NCBI RefSeq assembly: GCF_004345265.1
Contig: NZ_SLUM01000005.1
Span: forward strand, 1-64,000
Direction of reading: 5' to 3'
Length of the DNA: 64,000 bases
Source: Allofournierella massiliensis
GTDB taxonomy: Bacteria; Bacillota; Clostridia; Oscillospirales; Ruminococcaceae
Part shown: one piece after another, positions 17,426 through 26,016 of the stretch
How positions within the stretch are numbered: position 1 is the stretch's first letter
Layout of the letters: every line of letters starts with the position of its first letter
Notes under the pieces: model-generated
Told to the model about the DNA's origin: nothing
Database searches by the model: none
What the model saw: the letters and a program-made list of their open reading frames with translations, nothing else
Made by a program: the position numbers and the translations under genes

Positions 17426-18085
17426 TTAGTAATTCTCACAGCGCATCTCGAAGAAGCTCTGGGCGTAACCGCATACCGGGCACACCTCGGGAGCCTTCTT
17501 GCCCATGACCAGATGGCCGCACACACGGCACTCCCACATGGTCAGCTCGCCCTTCTCGAATACCTGCTGCATCTCAACGTTCTTCAGCAGACGGCGGTAG
17601 CGCTCCTCATGGCTCTTCTCGATGGCAGCCACCTTGCGGAACTTCTCGGCCAGCTCAGGGAAGCCTTCCTCTTCGGCATCTTTGGCAAAGCGGTCGTACA
17701 TGTCGGTCCACTCGTAGTTTTCGCCCTCGGCTGCGGCCAGCAGGTTGTCGGCAGTGGAACCCAGGCCACCCAGGGCCTCGAACCACAGGCGGGCATGCTC
17801 CTGCTCGTTGCGGGCAGTCTTGCGGAACACCTCGGCCAGCTGCTCATAACCCTCGCGCTGGGCTACCTGAGCAAAGTAGGTGTACTTGCCGCGGGCCTGG
17901 CTCTCGCCGGCAAAGGCTTCGCGCAGGTTCTTCTCGGTCTTGGTGCCGGCATAACGGCTGCCGCTCTTAGGCTCCTCGATCTTCTCAAATACCGAAGCGG
18001 GCTTGCGGCAGCGGGGGCAGGTGAAATCCTCGGGCAGAGGGCCTTCATGAATATAACCACATACAGTGCAACGCCATTTTTCCAT
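17426..18085 (-). CDS. Rubrerythrin with rubredoxin domains at both ends
   Basis: Cytoplasmic peroxide-detoxifying enzyme of anaerobes. The 219-residue protein has an N-terminal rubredoxin ([10 protein letters not shown]...CPRC, residues 5-40), a central ferritin-like four-helix domain that should bind the di-iron site (glutamates in [12 protein letters not shown] and the NEQEHARLW / EKSHEERY helices), and a second rubredoxin-like knuckle at the end (CRVCGH...CPVCGY). Classical rubrerythrin has only the C-terminal rubredoxin and the 'reverse' form only the N-terminal one; here both are present. Start 18085 is set by GGAGG eight bases upstream. It has its own promoter and terminator. Confidence 0.93.
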   Translation of the reverse strand: MEKWRCTVCGYIHEGPLPEDFTCPRCRKPASVFEKIEEPKSGSRYAGTKTEKNLREAFAGESQARGKYTYFAQVAQREGYEQLAEVFRKTARNEQEHARLWFEALGGLGSTADNLLAAAEGENYEWTDMYDRFAKDAEEEGFPELAEKFRKVAAIEKSHEERYRRLLKNVEMQQVFEKGELTMWECRVCGHLVMGKKAPEVCPVCGYAQSFFEMRCENY

Positions 18086-18201
18086 TGTCATTTCCTCCAT
18101 ATTCTTTTCGTTATTCCGGCAAATCAACACATGACGGCTCATGCAGTGCTGCCAGCTGATTCTTTCAATATTTTGTTGGTGGGTTTCGTTTCCGTAGATT
18201 A

Positions 18202-18230
18202 ATGATAACATTTCCTATTTATTCTGTCAA
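18202..18230 (-). promoter_or_regulatory. Promoter of the rubrerythrin gene
   Basis: TTGACA (18225-18230) and TATCAT (18202-18207) on the minus strand, 17 bases apart. A 13-bp direct repeat (TTTCCTATTTATT) occurs at 18211-18223, inside the spacer, and again at 18248-18260, a possible regulator site. I see no PerR-type box. Confidence 0.8.
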
Positions 18231-18283
18231 CCCCCTAACTAGGAATTTTTCCTATTTATTTTTTCAGTATGCTCACGCACACG

Positions 18284-18316
18284 AAAAAGCCCCCGCAGCA
18301 GAGCTGCAGGGGCAAA
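18284..18316 (-). terminator. Terminator of the hydrogenase operon
   Basis: GCCCCCGCAG (18289-18298) pairs with CTGCAGGGGC (18303-18312); on the minus strand a T-run follows. It lies just after the hydA stop. Confidence 0.85.
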
Positions 18317-18321
18317 AAGAT

Positions 18322-20076
18322 TCAGAACAAACGGGGGCGCGGCGCATAACTGGTGTGCAGAATGTGGTGGGCCTTTTCGCTGCCCGGCTCGCCCAGAAAT
18401 TCCGCGTAGACCTGCTGAACCAGCGGGTTCTCGTGGCTGCGGCGCAGCACGCTGGCCTCATCCTGATCATACAGGGCCTTGGCGCGCAGAGCGCGGATGT
18501 CGGTGAAGTTGCGCACCGGGGCGGGCTGGATGGGCTGGCCGCCGCCGTTCACACAGCCGCCGGGGCAGGCCATGACCTCGATCATATCGTACTGCTTTTC
18601 CCCGCTGCGCACCATGTCCAGCACCTTGCCCGCGTTGGCGGTGCCGCTGACCACGCACACCCGCAGGGTGAGCCCGGCCACCTGATACTCCGCCTCCTTG
18701 ATGGCGTCGGTGCCGCGCACCTGGGTGAATTCCACCAGCTCCACCTTTTCGCCGGTGAGGGTCTCCACCGCGGTGCGCAGGGCCGCCTCCATCACGCCGC
18801 CGGTGGCGCCGAAGATATGGCCCGCACCGGTGGCCTGGCCCATGGCCGGATCGAAGTCCTCGTCCGGCAGGTCGTTAAAGCGCAGGCCGCTGCGATGGAT
18901 CATGCGGGCCAGCTCACGGGTGGTGATGGCCACATCCACATCCGGGATACCGTCGCCCGCGGCGCTCTGATCCGGGCGTCCGATCTCGAATTTCTTGGCG
19001 GTGCAGGGCATTACCGACACGCAGTATACATTTCTGGGGTCCAGTCCCATCTTCTCGGCATAATAGGTCTTGCTCAGAGCGCCGAACATCTGCTGCGGGC
19101 TCTTGCAGCTGGACAGATTGGGAATGAAGTCCGGGTGGAAGGTCTCGCAGTATTTGACCCAGCCGGGGCTGCAGCTGGTGATCAGCGGCAGCTTACCCCC
19201 GTTCTTCACCCGCTCCAGAAACTCGTGGGCCTCCTCCATGATGGTCATGTCGGCGGCAAAGTCGGTGTCGAACACGCCGTCGAAGCCCAGGCGGCGCAGT
19301 GCCGCCACCATCTTGCCCTGTACATTGGTGCCGATGGGAAGGCCGAATTCCTCGCCCAGAGCCGCACGCACGCTGGGCGCGGTCTGCACCACCACATGGC
19401 GGGTGGGGTCATCCAGTGCAGCCCACACCTTCTCGGTGTCGTCCCGCTCCACCAGAGCGGCGGTGGGACAGACCACAATGCACTGGCCGCAGCCGATGCA
19501 GGTGGAGTCCGCCAGCTTGCCCTCGAAGGCGCAGGCGATGTGGGTATTGAAGCCGCGCTCCACCACATTGATCACACCCACGCCCTGATTCTCGGCGCAG
19601 GTGGAGATGCAGCGGCGGCAGATGATACACTTGGAGCTGTCCTTCACCAGATGGGGTGCGCTGTCGTCATCCTGCCGCTCGGGCAGAACGCCCTCGAAAG
19701 CGTTGGATTTGTCCACGCCGTACTGCTTGCACAGGCGCAGCAGCTCACAGTCGCCGTTTCGCACGCAGCTCATGCAGTCCTGATTGTGGATGGAGAGAAT
19801 CAGCTCCAGATTCATCTTGCGGGCGTTCTGCACCCGCTTGGTGTTGGTGAATACCTCCATGCCCTCGCTCACCGGGTAGACGCAGGCGGGCAGCAGGTTC
19901 TTTGCGCCTTTCACTTCCACCACGCAGACCCGGCAGGCTCCGTTCACCCGCTTAATCTCCTTTAAATAGCACAGGGTGGGAATGGTGATGCCCACCGCGT
20001 GGGCCGCCTCCAGAATGGTGGAGCCCTCCGGGGCCTGACAGGGCACGTTGTTGATCTTCAAATTTACCATATTCAT
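18322..20076 (-). CDS. hydA: NAD-linked [FeFe] hydrogenase, catalytic subunit
   Basis: Catalytic subunit that makes or consumes H2 at the H-cluster. The 584-residue protein has an N-terminal [2Fe-2S] domain (C...CRVC...C), a His-ligated [4Fe-4S] site (HNQDCMSCVRNGDC), two further [4Fe-4S] sites (CIICRRCISTC and CIGCGQCIVVC) and the H-cluster motifs TSCSPGW (about residue 300), MPCTAKKFE (about 355) and ACPGGCVNGGG (about 500). The first motif has Ser where the textbook form has a second Cys. It lacks NAD-binding parts, which the adjacent HydB and HydC supply, so the complex is likely the trimeric, NAD(H)- and ferredoxin-coupled type. ATG 20076 follows AGGAGGG. Confidence 0.95.
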   Translation of the reverse strand: MNMVNLKINNVPCQAPEGSTILEAAHAVGITIPTLCYLKEIKRVNGACRVCVVEVKGAKNLLPACVYPVSEGMEVFTNTKRVQNARKMNLELILSIHNQDCMSCVRNGDCELLRLCKQYGVDKSNAFEGVLPERQDDDSAPHLVKDSSKCIICRRCISTCAENQGVGVINVVERGFNTHIACAFEGKLADSTCIGCGQCIVVCPTAALVERDDTEKVWAALDDPTRHVVVQTAPSVRAALGEEFGLPIGTNVQGKMVAALRRLGFDGVFDTDFAADMTIMEEAHEFLERVKNGGKLPLITSCSPGWVKYCETFHPDFIPNLSSCKSPQQMFGALSKTYYAEKMGLDPRNVYCVSVMPCTAKKFEIGRPDQSAAGDGIPDVDVAITTRELARMIHRSGLRFNDLPDEDFDPAMGQATGAGHIFGATGGVMEAALRTAVETLTGEKVELVEFTQVRGTDAIKEAEYQVAGLTLRVCVVSGTANAGKVLDMVRSGEKQYDMIEVMACPGGCVNGGGQPIQPAPVRNFTDIRALRAKALYDQDEASVLRRSHENPLVQQVYAEFLGEPGSEKAHHILHTSYAPRPRLF

Positions 20077-20091
20077 TGCCGTGTGCCCTCC

Positions 20092-21882
20092 TTAGCCTTT
20101 GCTGATGGCGCCAAAGCGGCAGGTGTCCATGCAGGCGCCGCACTTCACGCACTTGTTGGTATCGATGCTGTGGGGGTTGCGCACACTGCCCATGATCGCA
20201 TCCGCCGGGCAGTTGCGGGCGCACAGGGTGCAGCCGCGGCACTTGTCCGGGTCGATCTTGTACACCAGCAGCGCCTTACACACGCCCGCCGGGCAGCGTT
20301 TGTCCTGAATATGCGCCAAATATTCCTCCCGGAAATACTTCAGGGTGGACAATACCGGGTTGGGCGCGGTCTGGCCCAGGCCGCACAGGCTGTTGTTCTT
20401 CACAAACTCGGCCAGCTCTTCAATGCGCTCCAAATCCCGCATGGTTCCGTTGCCGCTGGTGATCTTCTCCAGCAGCTCCAGCAGCCGCTTGGTGCCTACC
20501 CGGCAGGGGGTACACTTGCCGCAGCTTTCGTCCACGGTGAATTCCAGAAAGAACTTGGCGATATCCACCATGCAGGTGTCCTCGTCCATGACGATCAGAC
20601 CGCCGGAGCCCATCATGCTGCCGATCTTGTTCAGGGAATCGTAATCGATGGGGGTGTCGATCAGCTCGGCGGGGATGCAGCCGCCGGAGGGGCCGCCGGT
20701 CTGGGCCGCCTTGAACTTTTTGCCGTCCGGAATGCCGCCGCCAATCTCCTCCACAATCTCCCGCAGAGTGGTGCCCATGGGAACCTCCACAAGACCGGTG
20801 TTGTGGATCTTGCCGCCCAGGGCAAACACCTTGGTGCCGGGGCTGTTTTCAGTGCCCATGCTGCGGAACCACTCGGCTCCGTTCAGAATGATCTGGGGAA
20901 TGTTGGCGTAGGTCTCCACGTTATTTAAAATAGTAGGCCGGCCGAACAGGCCCTTTTTGGCCGGGAAGGGCGGACGGGGTCTGGGCTCGCCCCGGTTGCC
21001 CTCAATGCTGGTCATCAACGCTGTTTCCTCGCCGCAGACGAAGGCGCCCGCGCCCAGCTTGATCTCGATGTCAAAGTTAAAGCCGCTGCCGAAGATGTCC
21101 TCCCCCAACAGGCCGTAGTCCCGGGCCTGATTGATGGCAATCTGCAGCCGTTTCACCGCGATGGGATACTCCGCCCGCACATACACATAGCCCTTGTCGG
21201 CCCCGATGGCATAGCCTGCGATGGCCATGGCCTCGATCACCGCATGGGGGTCGCCCTCCAGCACGCTGCGGTCCATGAACGCGCCCGGGTCGCCCTCGTC
21301 CGCGTTGCAGCACACAAACTTCTTCACCTTGCCCCGGTCGGCGCAGGCCAGCTGCCATTTGCGCCCGGTGGGGAAACCGCCGCCGCCCCGGCCCCGCAGG
21401 CCGGAATCCAGCACGGTCTGAATCACGTCGTCCGGCGTCATCTCAGTAAGTGCCTTGCCCAGCGCGGCATAGCCGTCGAAGGCGATGTATTCCTCAATGT
21501 TTTCCGGGTTGATTACGCCGCAGTTGCGCAGCGCCACCCGCTTCTGTTTTTTGTAAAATCCGGTCTGATCCAGACTCTTGATCCGCTCGCCGTCCACCGT
21601 TTCGTCAAACAGCAGGCTGCGCACCGGGCGGCCCTTGAGCAGGTGCTCGGTCACGATCCACTCCACATGCTCTTCCTTCACCCGGCTGTAAAAGCTGCCC
21701 TCCGGGTAGATCACCACGATGGGGCCCAATGCGCATAAACCAAAGCAGCCGGTGCGTACCACCTTAACCTCGCTATCCAGCCCATGGCGTTCCAGCTCCC
21801 GCTCAAAGGCCGCGGCGATTCGGTCGCTGCCGGACGAGGTGCATCCGGTGCCGCCGCAGATCATCACATGATTTCTGTACAC
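20092..21882 (-). CDS. hydB: NADH-binding flavoprotein subunit of the hydrogenase (NuoF-like)
   Basis: The 596-residue subunit oxidises or reduces NAD(H) and passes electrons between FMN and iron-sulfur clusters. Visible parts: a thioredoxin-like [2Fe-2S] domain at the N-terminus (CGGTGC...CFGLC), the FMN/NADH core (GRGGGGFPTG and GAFVCGEETALM), the NuoF [4Fe-4S] motif SCGKCTPCRVG, and a C-terminal double [4Fe-4S] ferredoxin (CRGCTLCARNC, CVKCGACMDTC). This is the layout of HydB of bifurcating hydrogenases. The start is GTG 21882, preceded by AAAGGGGGCG; hydA follows after 15 bases. Confidence 0.95.
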   Translation of the reverse strand: MYRNHVMICGGTGCTSSGSDRIAAAFERELERHGLDSEVKVVRTGCFGLCALGPIVVIYPEGSFYSRVKEEHVEWIVTEHLLKGRPVRSLLFDETVDGERIKSLDQTGFYKKQKRVALRNCGVINPENIEEYIAFDGYAALGKALTEMTPDDVIQTVLDSGLRGRGGGGFPTGRKWQLACADRGKVKKFVCCNADEGDPGAFMDRSVLEGDPHAVIEAMAIAGYAIGADKGYVYVRAEYPIAVKRLQIAINQARDYGLLGEDIFGSGFNFDIEIKLGAGAFVCGEETALMTSIEGNRGEPRPRPPFPAKKGLFGRPTILNNVETYANIPQIILNGAEWFRSMGTENSPGTKVFALGGKIHNTGLVEVPMGTTLREIVEEIGGGIPDGKKFKAAQTGGPSGGCIPAELIDTPIDYDSLNKIGSMMGSGGLIVMDEDTCMVDIAKFFLEFTVDESCGKCTPCRVGTKRLLELLEKITSGNGTMRDLERIEELAEFVKNNSLCGLGQTAPNPVLSTLKYFREEYLAHIQDKRCPAGVCKALLVYKIDPDKCRGCTLCARNCPADAIMGSVRNPHSIDTNKCVKCGACMDTCRFGAISKG

Positions 21883-21898
21883 TGTGCCGCGCCCCCTT

Positions 21899-22270
21899 TC
21901 ACTTGGTCAGCGAACCGATGATGTAGTCCTGCACCGGCTCGCCCTTGATCAGATGCTGGCGCACCATGCGGATGGCCTTTTCCGGGGTCATCTTCACATA
22001 GGTCACCTTCTCCTTGCCCGGCTCGTACACCTCCACCACCGGTTCATACTGGCAGATACCGATGCAGCCGGTCTGGGTGACCTGCACACCGGCCACATTC
22101 TCCCGGGCCAGTTCCTCCACAATGGCGTTCAGCACCGGCCTTGCACCGGCGGAGATGCCGCAGGTGGCCATGCCAACCACCACACGAATGGTATTGCTGT
22201 CGCTCTCGCGGGTATTCACGGTCTGGCGCATCCGGTCCCGGATGGCCTCCAGTTCTTTCAGGCTTTTCAT
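21899..22270 (-). CDS. Thioredoxin-like [2Fe-2S] ferredoxin (HndB-like)
   Basis: A 123-residue small ferredoxin of the thioredoxin-like type. Four cysteines arranged as GMATCGISAG and TQTGCIGICQYEP can bind one [2Fe-2S] cluster. Equivalent small proteins are encoded in NADP-reducing (Hnd) and NAD-linked hydrogenase operons, as HndB in Desulfovibrio. It probably serves as an extra electron carrier or accessory subunit between HydC and HydB. ATG 22270 follows GGAGTG. Confidence 0.85.
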   Translation of the reverse strand: MKSLKELEAIRDRMRQTVNTRESDSNTIRVVVGMATCGISAGARPVLNAIVEELARENVAGVQVTQTGCIGICQYEPVVEVYEPGKEKVTYVKMTPEKAIRMVRQHLIKGEPVQDYIIGSLTK

Positions 22271-22279
22271 GGGTTTGTT

Positions 22280-22828
22280 TCACTCCTTTTCCAGCAGGGG
22301 GGCGCTGTTTTCTTCTATATATTCCCGGAGGAACAGCGCCACTTCGGGCTGTGCCAGGGGCACATCGCCCAGGATCTGTTTGATCTCGCGGCTGTTTACC
22401 GCGAAGCTTTGGTCGTTCACATGCAGCTCATAGCAAAAATCCCGCTCGGGATTCGCCTGCATCAGGGCGGAGATGGTGCCCGCCATATCGCCCAGAGGCG
22501 GGCGGTCGATGTGGGAAAGGCCAAACCAGGCCGTGACCCGGGTCCCCTTTCCCGGCGAACTCTCGATGGCCACGTCGCCTCCGGTAAGCTGAGCGGTCAG
22601 CCGCAGCAGCGGCAGCCCAAGGCCCACCTTCCGGGTGGTGCGGCTGGTATAAAAGGGATCCAGCGCCGCCCGGGCCTGCTCATCGGTCATGCCCCGGCCG
22701 TCGTCCTCCACGGTCAGCTCCAGCCGGTCGGCAGCGGTATCCATCCGCAGGATGATGCGGGTATTCGCTGCCCCTGCGGCCACCGCGTTCTGGGCGATGT
22801 CCATCACATGCATGCTCAGTTCCTGCAT
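22280..22828 (-). CDS. Histidine-kinase-like ATPase in the hydrogenase operon
   Basis: A 182-residue soluble protein with a GHKL/HATPase_c fold: N-box MDIAQNAVAAGA, G1 box VEDDGRGMTDE, and the later GLGLPLLRL box. There is no dimerisation/phospho-acceptor histidine domain and no sensor part. The last 60 residues are not part of the ATPase fold. Such proteins sit inside many clostridial hydrogenase operons; a regulatory role (binding a partner in an ATP-dependent way, as anti-sigma factors do) is inferred, not shown. It is tightly packed with hydC upstream (6-base gap) and the ferredoxin gene downstream (9 bases). A second ATPase of this class is in the divergent operon. Confidence 0.8.
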   Translation of the reverse strand: MQELSMHVMDIAQNAVAAGAANTRIILRMDTAADRLELTVEDDGRGMTDEQARAALDPFYTSRTTRKVGLGLPLLRLTAQLTGGDVAIESSPGKGTRVTAWFGLSHIDRPPLGDMAGTISALMQANPERDFCYELHVNDQSFAVNSREIKQILGDVPLAQPEVALFLREYIEENSAPLLEKE

Positions 22829-22834
22829 GGCCGC

Positions 22835-23332
22835 TTACTCGTATTTCGCCAGAATGGCATCCAGCTCGGCATCCTCACCGGTAAGCCGGCCGTATACATC
22901 GTCGTTCACCATCATCACCGGGGCCAGACCACAGGCGCCCACGCAGCGGCAGCTGTCCAGACTGAATTTGCCATCCGGGGTACACTCACCGTCGCCGATG
23001 CCCAGCTTTTCCTGCAATTTTTCATACAGCTTTCCGCTGCCCTTCACATAACATGCGGTTCCCAGGCAGACACTGACCCGGTAGCGCCCCTGGGGCACCA
23101 GCCGGAACTGGGAGTAGAAGGTTGCCACGCCATAAACCTCGGCCAGCGGGATGCCCAGCGCATCCGCTACCATACGCTGCACCTCAATGGGCAGGTAGCC
23201 ATAGATTTCCTGGGCTTTCTGCAGAGCAGGCATGGTCACACCGGGCATATCCCTGTGCTGGTCCAGCCATTCGGTGAGCTGACGCTCCTGCTCGGGGGTC
23301 CCTGCGAAAGGCAGGGTGGAAAAACGCCTCAT
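22835..23332 (-). CDS. hydC: NuoE-like [2Fe-2S] subunit of the hydrogenase
   Basis: A 165-residue thioredoxin-fold subunit like the 24-kDa protein of complex I. The four cluster cysteines appear as CLGTACYVKG and CRCVGACGLAP; the helical N-terminus (YGYLPIEVQRMVADALG) is typical. It passes electrons to HydB. First gene of the operon; ATG 23332 follows GGAGGG. The operon runs hydC, HATPase, ferredoxin, hydB, hydA without internal terminators. Confidence 0.94.
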   Translation of the reverse strand: MRRFSTLPFAGTPEQERQLTEWLDQHRDMPGVTMPALQKAQEIYGYLPIEVQRMVADALGIPLAEVYGVATFYSQFRLVPQGRYRVSVCLGTACYVKGSGKLYEKLQEKLGIGDGECTPDGKFSLDSCRCVGACGLAPVMMVNDDVYGRLTGEDAELDAILAKYE

Positions 23333-23413
23333 GTTGGGTATCCCTCCGTTTTCTGTTTTTTATGGGTGGCCGGCTCATCCCCAGGCCACCTTTGCTTTTG
23401 GCTTAATGGTATC

Positions 23414-23422
23414 ATTGTATCA
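23414..23422 (-). promoter_or_regulatory. Extended -10 promoter of the hydC operon
   Basis: On the minus strand TGATACAAT (TGN plus TACAAT) lies 82 bases before the hydC start, with no good -35 upstream. This suggests an extended -10 promoter that may need an activator. Confidence 0.55.
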
Positions 23423-23530
23423 TAAAATTGCCCGTTTTCCTATAAATTTTGCATAGTTTTAATCTTATATCGAGAAAAGTAATTGGATATTTTTTATGCA
23501 ACCTGCCACAAGCAGATTTTTCTCTGCCCA

Positions 23531-23560
23531 TTGCCCACTGCCCCTGCTTTGCCGTATACT
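23531..23560 (+). promoter_or_regulatory. Promoter of the sensory operon
   Basis: TTGCCC (23531-23536) and TATACT (23555-23560), 18 bases apart, 38 bases before the first start codon of the plus-strand operon. The control regions of the two divergent hydrogenase operons fit in 265 bases. Confidence 0.6.
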
Positions 23561-23597
23561 GAAAGAAGAAAACACAAAGCAAAGGGGCGAAACCACC

Positions 23598-23951
23598 ATG
23601 ACCATTCAGGACATTATGCAGCTTCTTCCCGCGGAGCTGCTCACAGCGGATGCCCGGCTGGACACGCAGGTTCACAACGCCTGCGGCAGCGACATGATGA
23701 GCGATGTGCTGGCCTTCGTGAAAGATCAGGCCGTGCTGCTCACCGGGCTGAACAATCCCCAGGTGGTGCGCACCGCCGATATGATGGACATGGTATGCAT
23801 CGTGTTCGTGCGGGGCAAGCGCCCCTCGCCGGAGGTTCTGGAGCTGGCCAAACAGCGTGGCATTGCGGTGCTGGCCACCCGACGCACCATGTTTTCCGCC
23901 TGCGGTATTTTGTACCAGGCGGGCCTGCGGGGAGGTGGCGGCCATGACTGA
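23598..23951 (+). CDS. DRTGG-domain protein, first of two
   Basis: A 117-residue single-domain protein of the DRTGG type, a small alpha/beta fold found in HPr kinases, phosphotransacetylases and CBS proteins and thought to bind nucleotides or act as a regulatory module. Recognisable segments are HNACGSDMMSDVLAF, LLTGLNNPQVVRTADMMD and GIAVLATRRTMFSACGILY. It opens the operon opposite hydC; ATG 23598 follows AAAGGGGCG. Its stop overlaps the next start by eight bases, so translation is coupled. Role in hydrogenase control is inferred from context. Confidence 0.8.
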   Translation: MTIQDIMQLLPAELLTADARLDTQVHNACGSDMMSDVLAFVKDQAVLLTGLNNPQVVRTADMMDMVCIVFVRGKRPSPEVLELAKQRGIAVLATRRTMFSACGILYQAGLRGGGGHD

Positions 23952-24366
23952 ACCCATCCGGCTGGAATACACCGTGCCCGGCGACGATTTCACCCGCGCG
24001 GGGGAGGCCTCGGCAGATCTGAAGCACACCTTAAAACGAATGGGTTTCCCACCCGAAGCCATCCGCAAGGCATCCATCGCCCTGTATGAGGGCGAGATCA
24101 ATCTGGTCATCCACGCGGGCGGCGGGCAGATTTTTGTGGAGCTGACCCCCGAGGCCATCCGCATGCGGCTGGAGGATGAGGGGCCCGGCATCCCGGACAT
24201 TGGCCTTGCCATGCAGGAGGGCTACAGCACCGCCTCGGAGCAGGTGCGCAGCCTGGGCTTCGGGGCGGGCATGGGGCTGCCCAACATGAAGCGGTACAGC
24301 GACGAGTTTTTCATCGAATCCCAGCCCGGGCAGGGCACCACCATCCAGATGAATGTGCTTCTGTGA
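23944..24366 (+). CDS. Anti-sigma-factor-like ATPase (HATPase_c)
   Basis: A 140-residue protein of the RsbW/SpoIIAB-like GHKL group: N-box YEGEINLVIHA, G1 box EDEGPGIPD, glycine-rich lid GFGAGMGLPNMKR. Some relatives phosphorylate an antagonist; others only switch partners. No sigma factor or antagonist gene is adjacent, so its partner may be the neighbouring H-cluster protein or a DRTGG protein. ATG 23944 follows GGGGAGG and overlaps the stop of the previous gene. Confidence 0.82.
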   Translation: MTEPIRLEYTVPGDDFTRAGEASADLKHTLKRMGFPPEAIRKASIALYEGEINLVIHAGGGQIFVELTPEAIRMRLEDEGPGIPDIGLAMQEGYSTASEQVRSLGFGAGMGLPNMKRYSDEFFIESQPGQGTTIQMNVLL

Positions 24367-24381
24367 GGAAAGGTGGCCGGT

Positions 24382-25668
24382 ATGAAACAGGAATTCATCC
24401 ATTCCGTGACCCTGAACCGGGCGCTGTGCAAGGGGTGCATCAACTGCATCAAGCGCTGCCCCACCCAGGCCATCCGGGTGCGGGGCGGCAAGGCCATCAT
24501 CGACCCGGCCCGCTGCATCGACTGCGCCGAGTGCATCCGCATCTGCCCCCATCACGCCAAAACGGCCGCCGCAGACCCCCTCTCGGTAACGGAGCGGTTC
24601 GACTACACCATCGCCCTGCCGCCGCCCAGCTTTCTGGGCCAGTTCAATCGGCTGCCCGGGCCGGATCTGGTGGTGGACGGGCTGCTCGCTCTGGGCTTTG
24701 ACGAGGTGTTTGAGGTGGGGCGGGCCGCCGAGCTGGTGAGCGACGCCACCCGCCGCCTGATCACCGCCGGGGGCCAGCCGCTGCCTCTGATCAGCAGTGC
24801 CTGCCCGGCCGTGGTGCGGCTGATCCGGGTACGGTATCCGGATCTGTTGCCCCACCTGCTGCCGCTGGCCCCGCCGGTGGAGGTGGCCGCCCGCATTGCC
24901 AAGCGGGACGCTGCCCGCCGCACCGGCCTTGCGCCGGAGAAAATCGGTTGCATCTTTCTCTCCCCCTGCCCGGCCAAGATCAGCTATGTGCGCAGCCCCT
25001 TGGGGGTGGAGCACAGCGCGCTGGATGCGGCGGTGAGCATCAAGGAGATTTACCCACGCATGCTGTGGGCCATGAAGCAGACCCCCAGCGAGGGCAAAAG
25101 CCAGATCGGCCGTGCGGGCGTGCGCTGGGGAGAAAGCACTGGCGAGAGCATCAGTCTGCGCGCAGTGGACGATTATCTGGCTGCAGACGGCATCGAAAAC
25201 GTGATCCGGGTGCTGGAGGATCTGGAGGACGAAAAGCTGCCCGGTCTGCGCTTTGTGGAGCTGAACGCCTGCGCGGGCGGCTGCGTGGGCGGCGTGCTGC
25301 AGGTGGAGAATCCCTTCATCGCCAAGGCAAAAATGAAACAGCTGCGCCGGGGCCTGCCGGAGGCCCGCTCCCGCCTGAGCAGCCGTCAGGTGCCGGATTT
25401 CATGCGCTGGGACGCTCCGCCGGTCTATGCTCCGGTGATGGAGCTGGAGGGCACCCGGGCAGAGCAGATGGAAAAATACAGCCGCCTGCGGGAGATTCTG
25501 GCCCGGCTGCCGGGGCTGGACTGCGGCGGCTGTGGCGCTCCCAGCTGTGAGGCGCTGGCCGAGGACGTGGTGCGCGGCCGGGCAAAGCCGGAGGACTGCA
25601 CCGTGCTGATGCGCCGCCGGCTGGAAGAGCTTTTACAGGAAAGGAGCCGAAACGATGACCAATCTTGA
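24382..25668 (+). CDS. Degenerate [FeFe]-hydrogenase-like protein, probable H2/redox sensor
   Basis: A 428-residue protein with an N-terminal two-[4Fe-4S] ferredoxin (CKGCINCIKRC, CIDCAECIRIC), an H-cluster domain and a C-terminal [4Fe-4S] motif of the RnfB/AcsC type (CGGCGAPSC with a later Cys). The H-cluster motifs are altered: SSACPAVV in place of TSCCPxW, SPCPAKISY in place of MPCxxKxxE, and NACAGGCVGG in place of ACxxGCxxGGG. The four cysteines that would hold the cubane cluster persist, but the proton-relay Cys and the Glu of motif 2 are gone. This fits the sensory or non-catalytic hydrogenase-like groups (HydS-like) better than an enzyme. ATG 24382 follows GGAAAGG. It overlaps the next gene by 14 bases. 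Confidence 0.85.
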   Translation: MKQEFIHSVTLNRALCKGCINCIKRCPTQAIRVRGGKAIIDPARCIDCAECIRICPHHAKTAAADPLSVTERFDYTIALPPPSFLGQFNRLPGPDLVVDGLLALGFDEVFEVGRAAELVSDATRRLITAGGQPLPLISSACPAVVRLIRVRYPDLLPHLLPLAPPVEVAARIAKRDAARRTGLAPEKIGCIFLSPCPAKISYVRSPLGVEHSALDAAVSIKEIYPRMLWAMKQTPSEGKSQIGRAGVRWGESTGESISLRAVDDYLAADGIENVIRVLEDLEDEKLPGLRFVELNACAGGCVGGVLQVENPFIAKAKMKQLRRGLPEARSRLSSRQVPDFMRWDAPPVYAPVMELEGTRAEQMEKYSRLREILARLPGLDCGGCGAPSCEALAEDVVRGRAKPEDCTVLMRRRLEELLQERSRNDDQS

Positions 25669-25984
25669 ACTGGAAGGCCTGGGCTTTGTGCCCGCCGGGC
25701 CGGTGCCCGAGCATGAGGTGACCGGCGGCTTCTGCTGTGACCTGCTCAGCTGGGCCATGAGCCGCTGCACCGAGGGTAAGGTCTGGTTCACCGTAATGGG
25801 CAACATCAACACAGTGGCGGTGGCAAGTCTTGCCGATGCGGCAGCCGTAGTGCTGTGCCAGGAGGCCACCTGGATGCCGGACGCGCTGGAGCGGGCCGCC
25901 CAGCAGGGGGTGGCCCTGTTCACCACCGACCTGCCCGCCTACGAGGCCGCTCTGGTGCTGGCCCGCAGGCTGGGCCAGCTATAA
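25655..25984 (+). CDS. DRTGG-domain protein, second of two
   Basis: A 109-residue single DRTGG domain (VTGGFCCDLLSWAMSRC, GNINTVAVASLADAAAVVL, GVALFTTDLPAYEAALVL). It resembles the first protein of the operon in fold and length but not closely in sequence, so the two may form a heteromer. ATG 25655 follows AAAGGAGCCG inside the end of the preceding gene, which indicates translational coupling with the H-cluster protein. Confidence 0.8.
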   Translation: MTNLELEGLGFVPAGPVPEHEVTGGFCCDLLSWAMSRCTEGKVWFTVMGNINTVAVASLADAAAVVLCQEATWMPDALERAAQQGVALFTTDLPAYEAALVLARRLGQL

Positions 25985-26016
25985 GCAGTTACAAAAAAGA
26001 AGGGAGGAACCCGGGC

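Noticed and set aside
23333-23597. Possible Rex operator between the divergent hydrogenase operons
   Set aside because: No TTGT...ACAA palindrome of the Rex type could be found by eye, so I do not claim Rex control.
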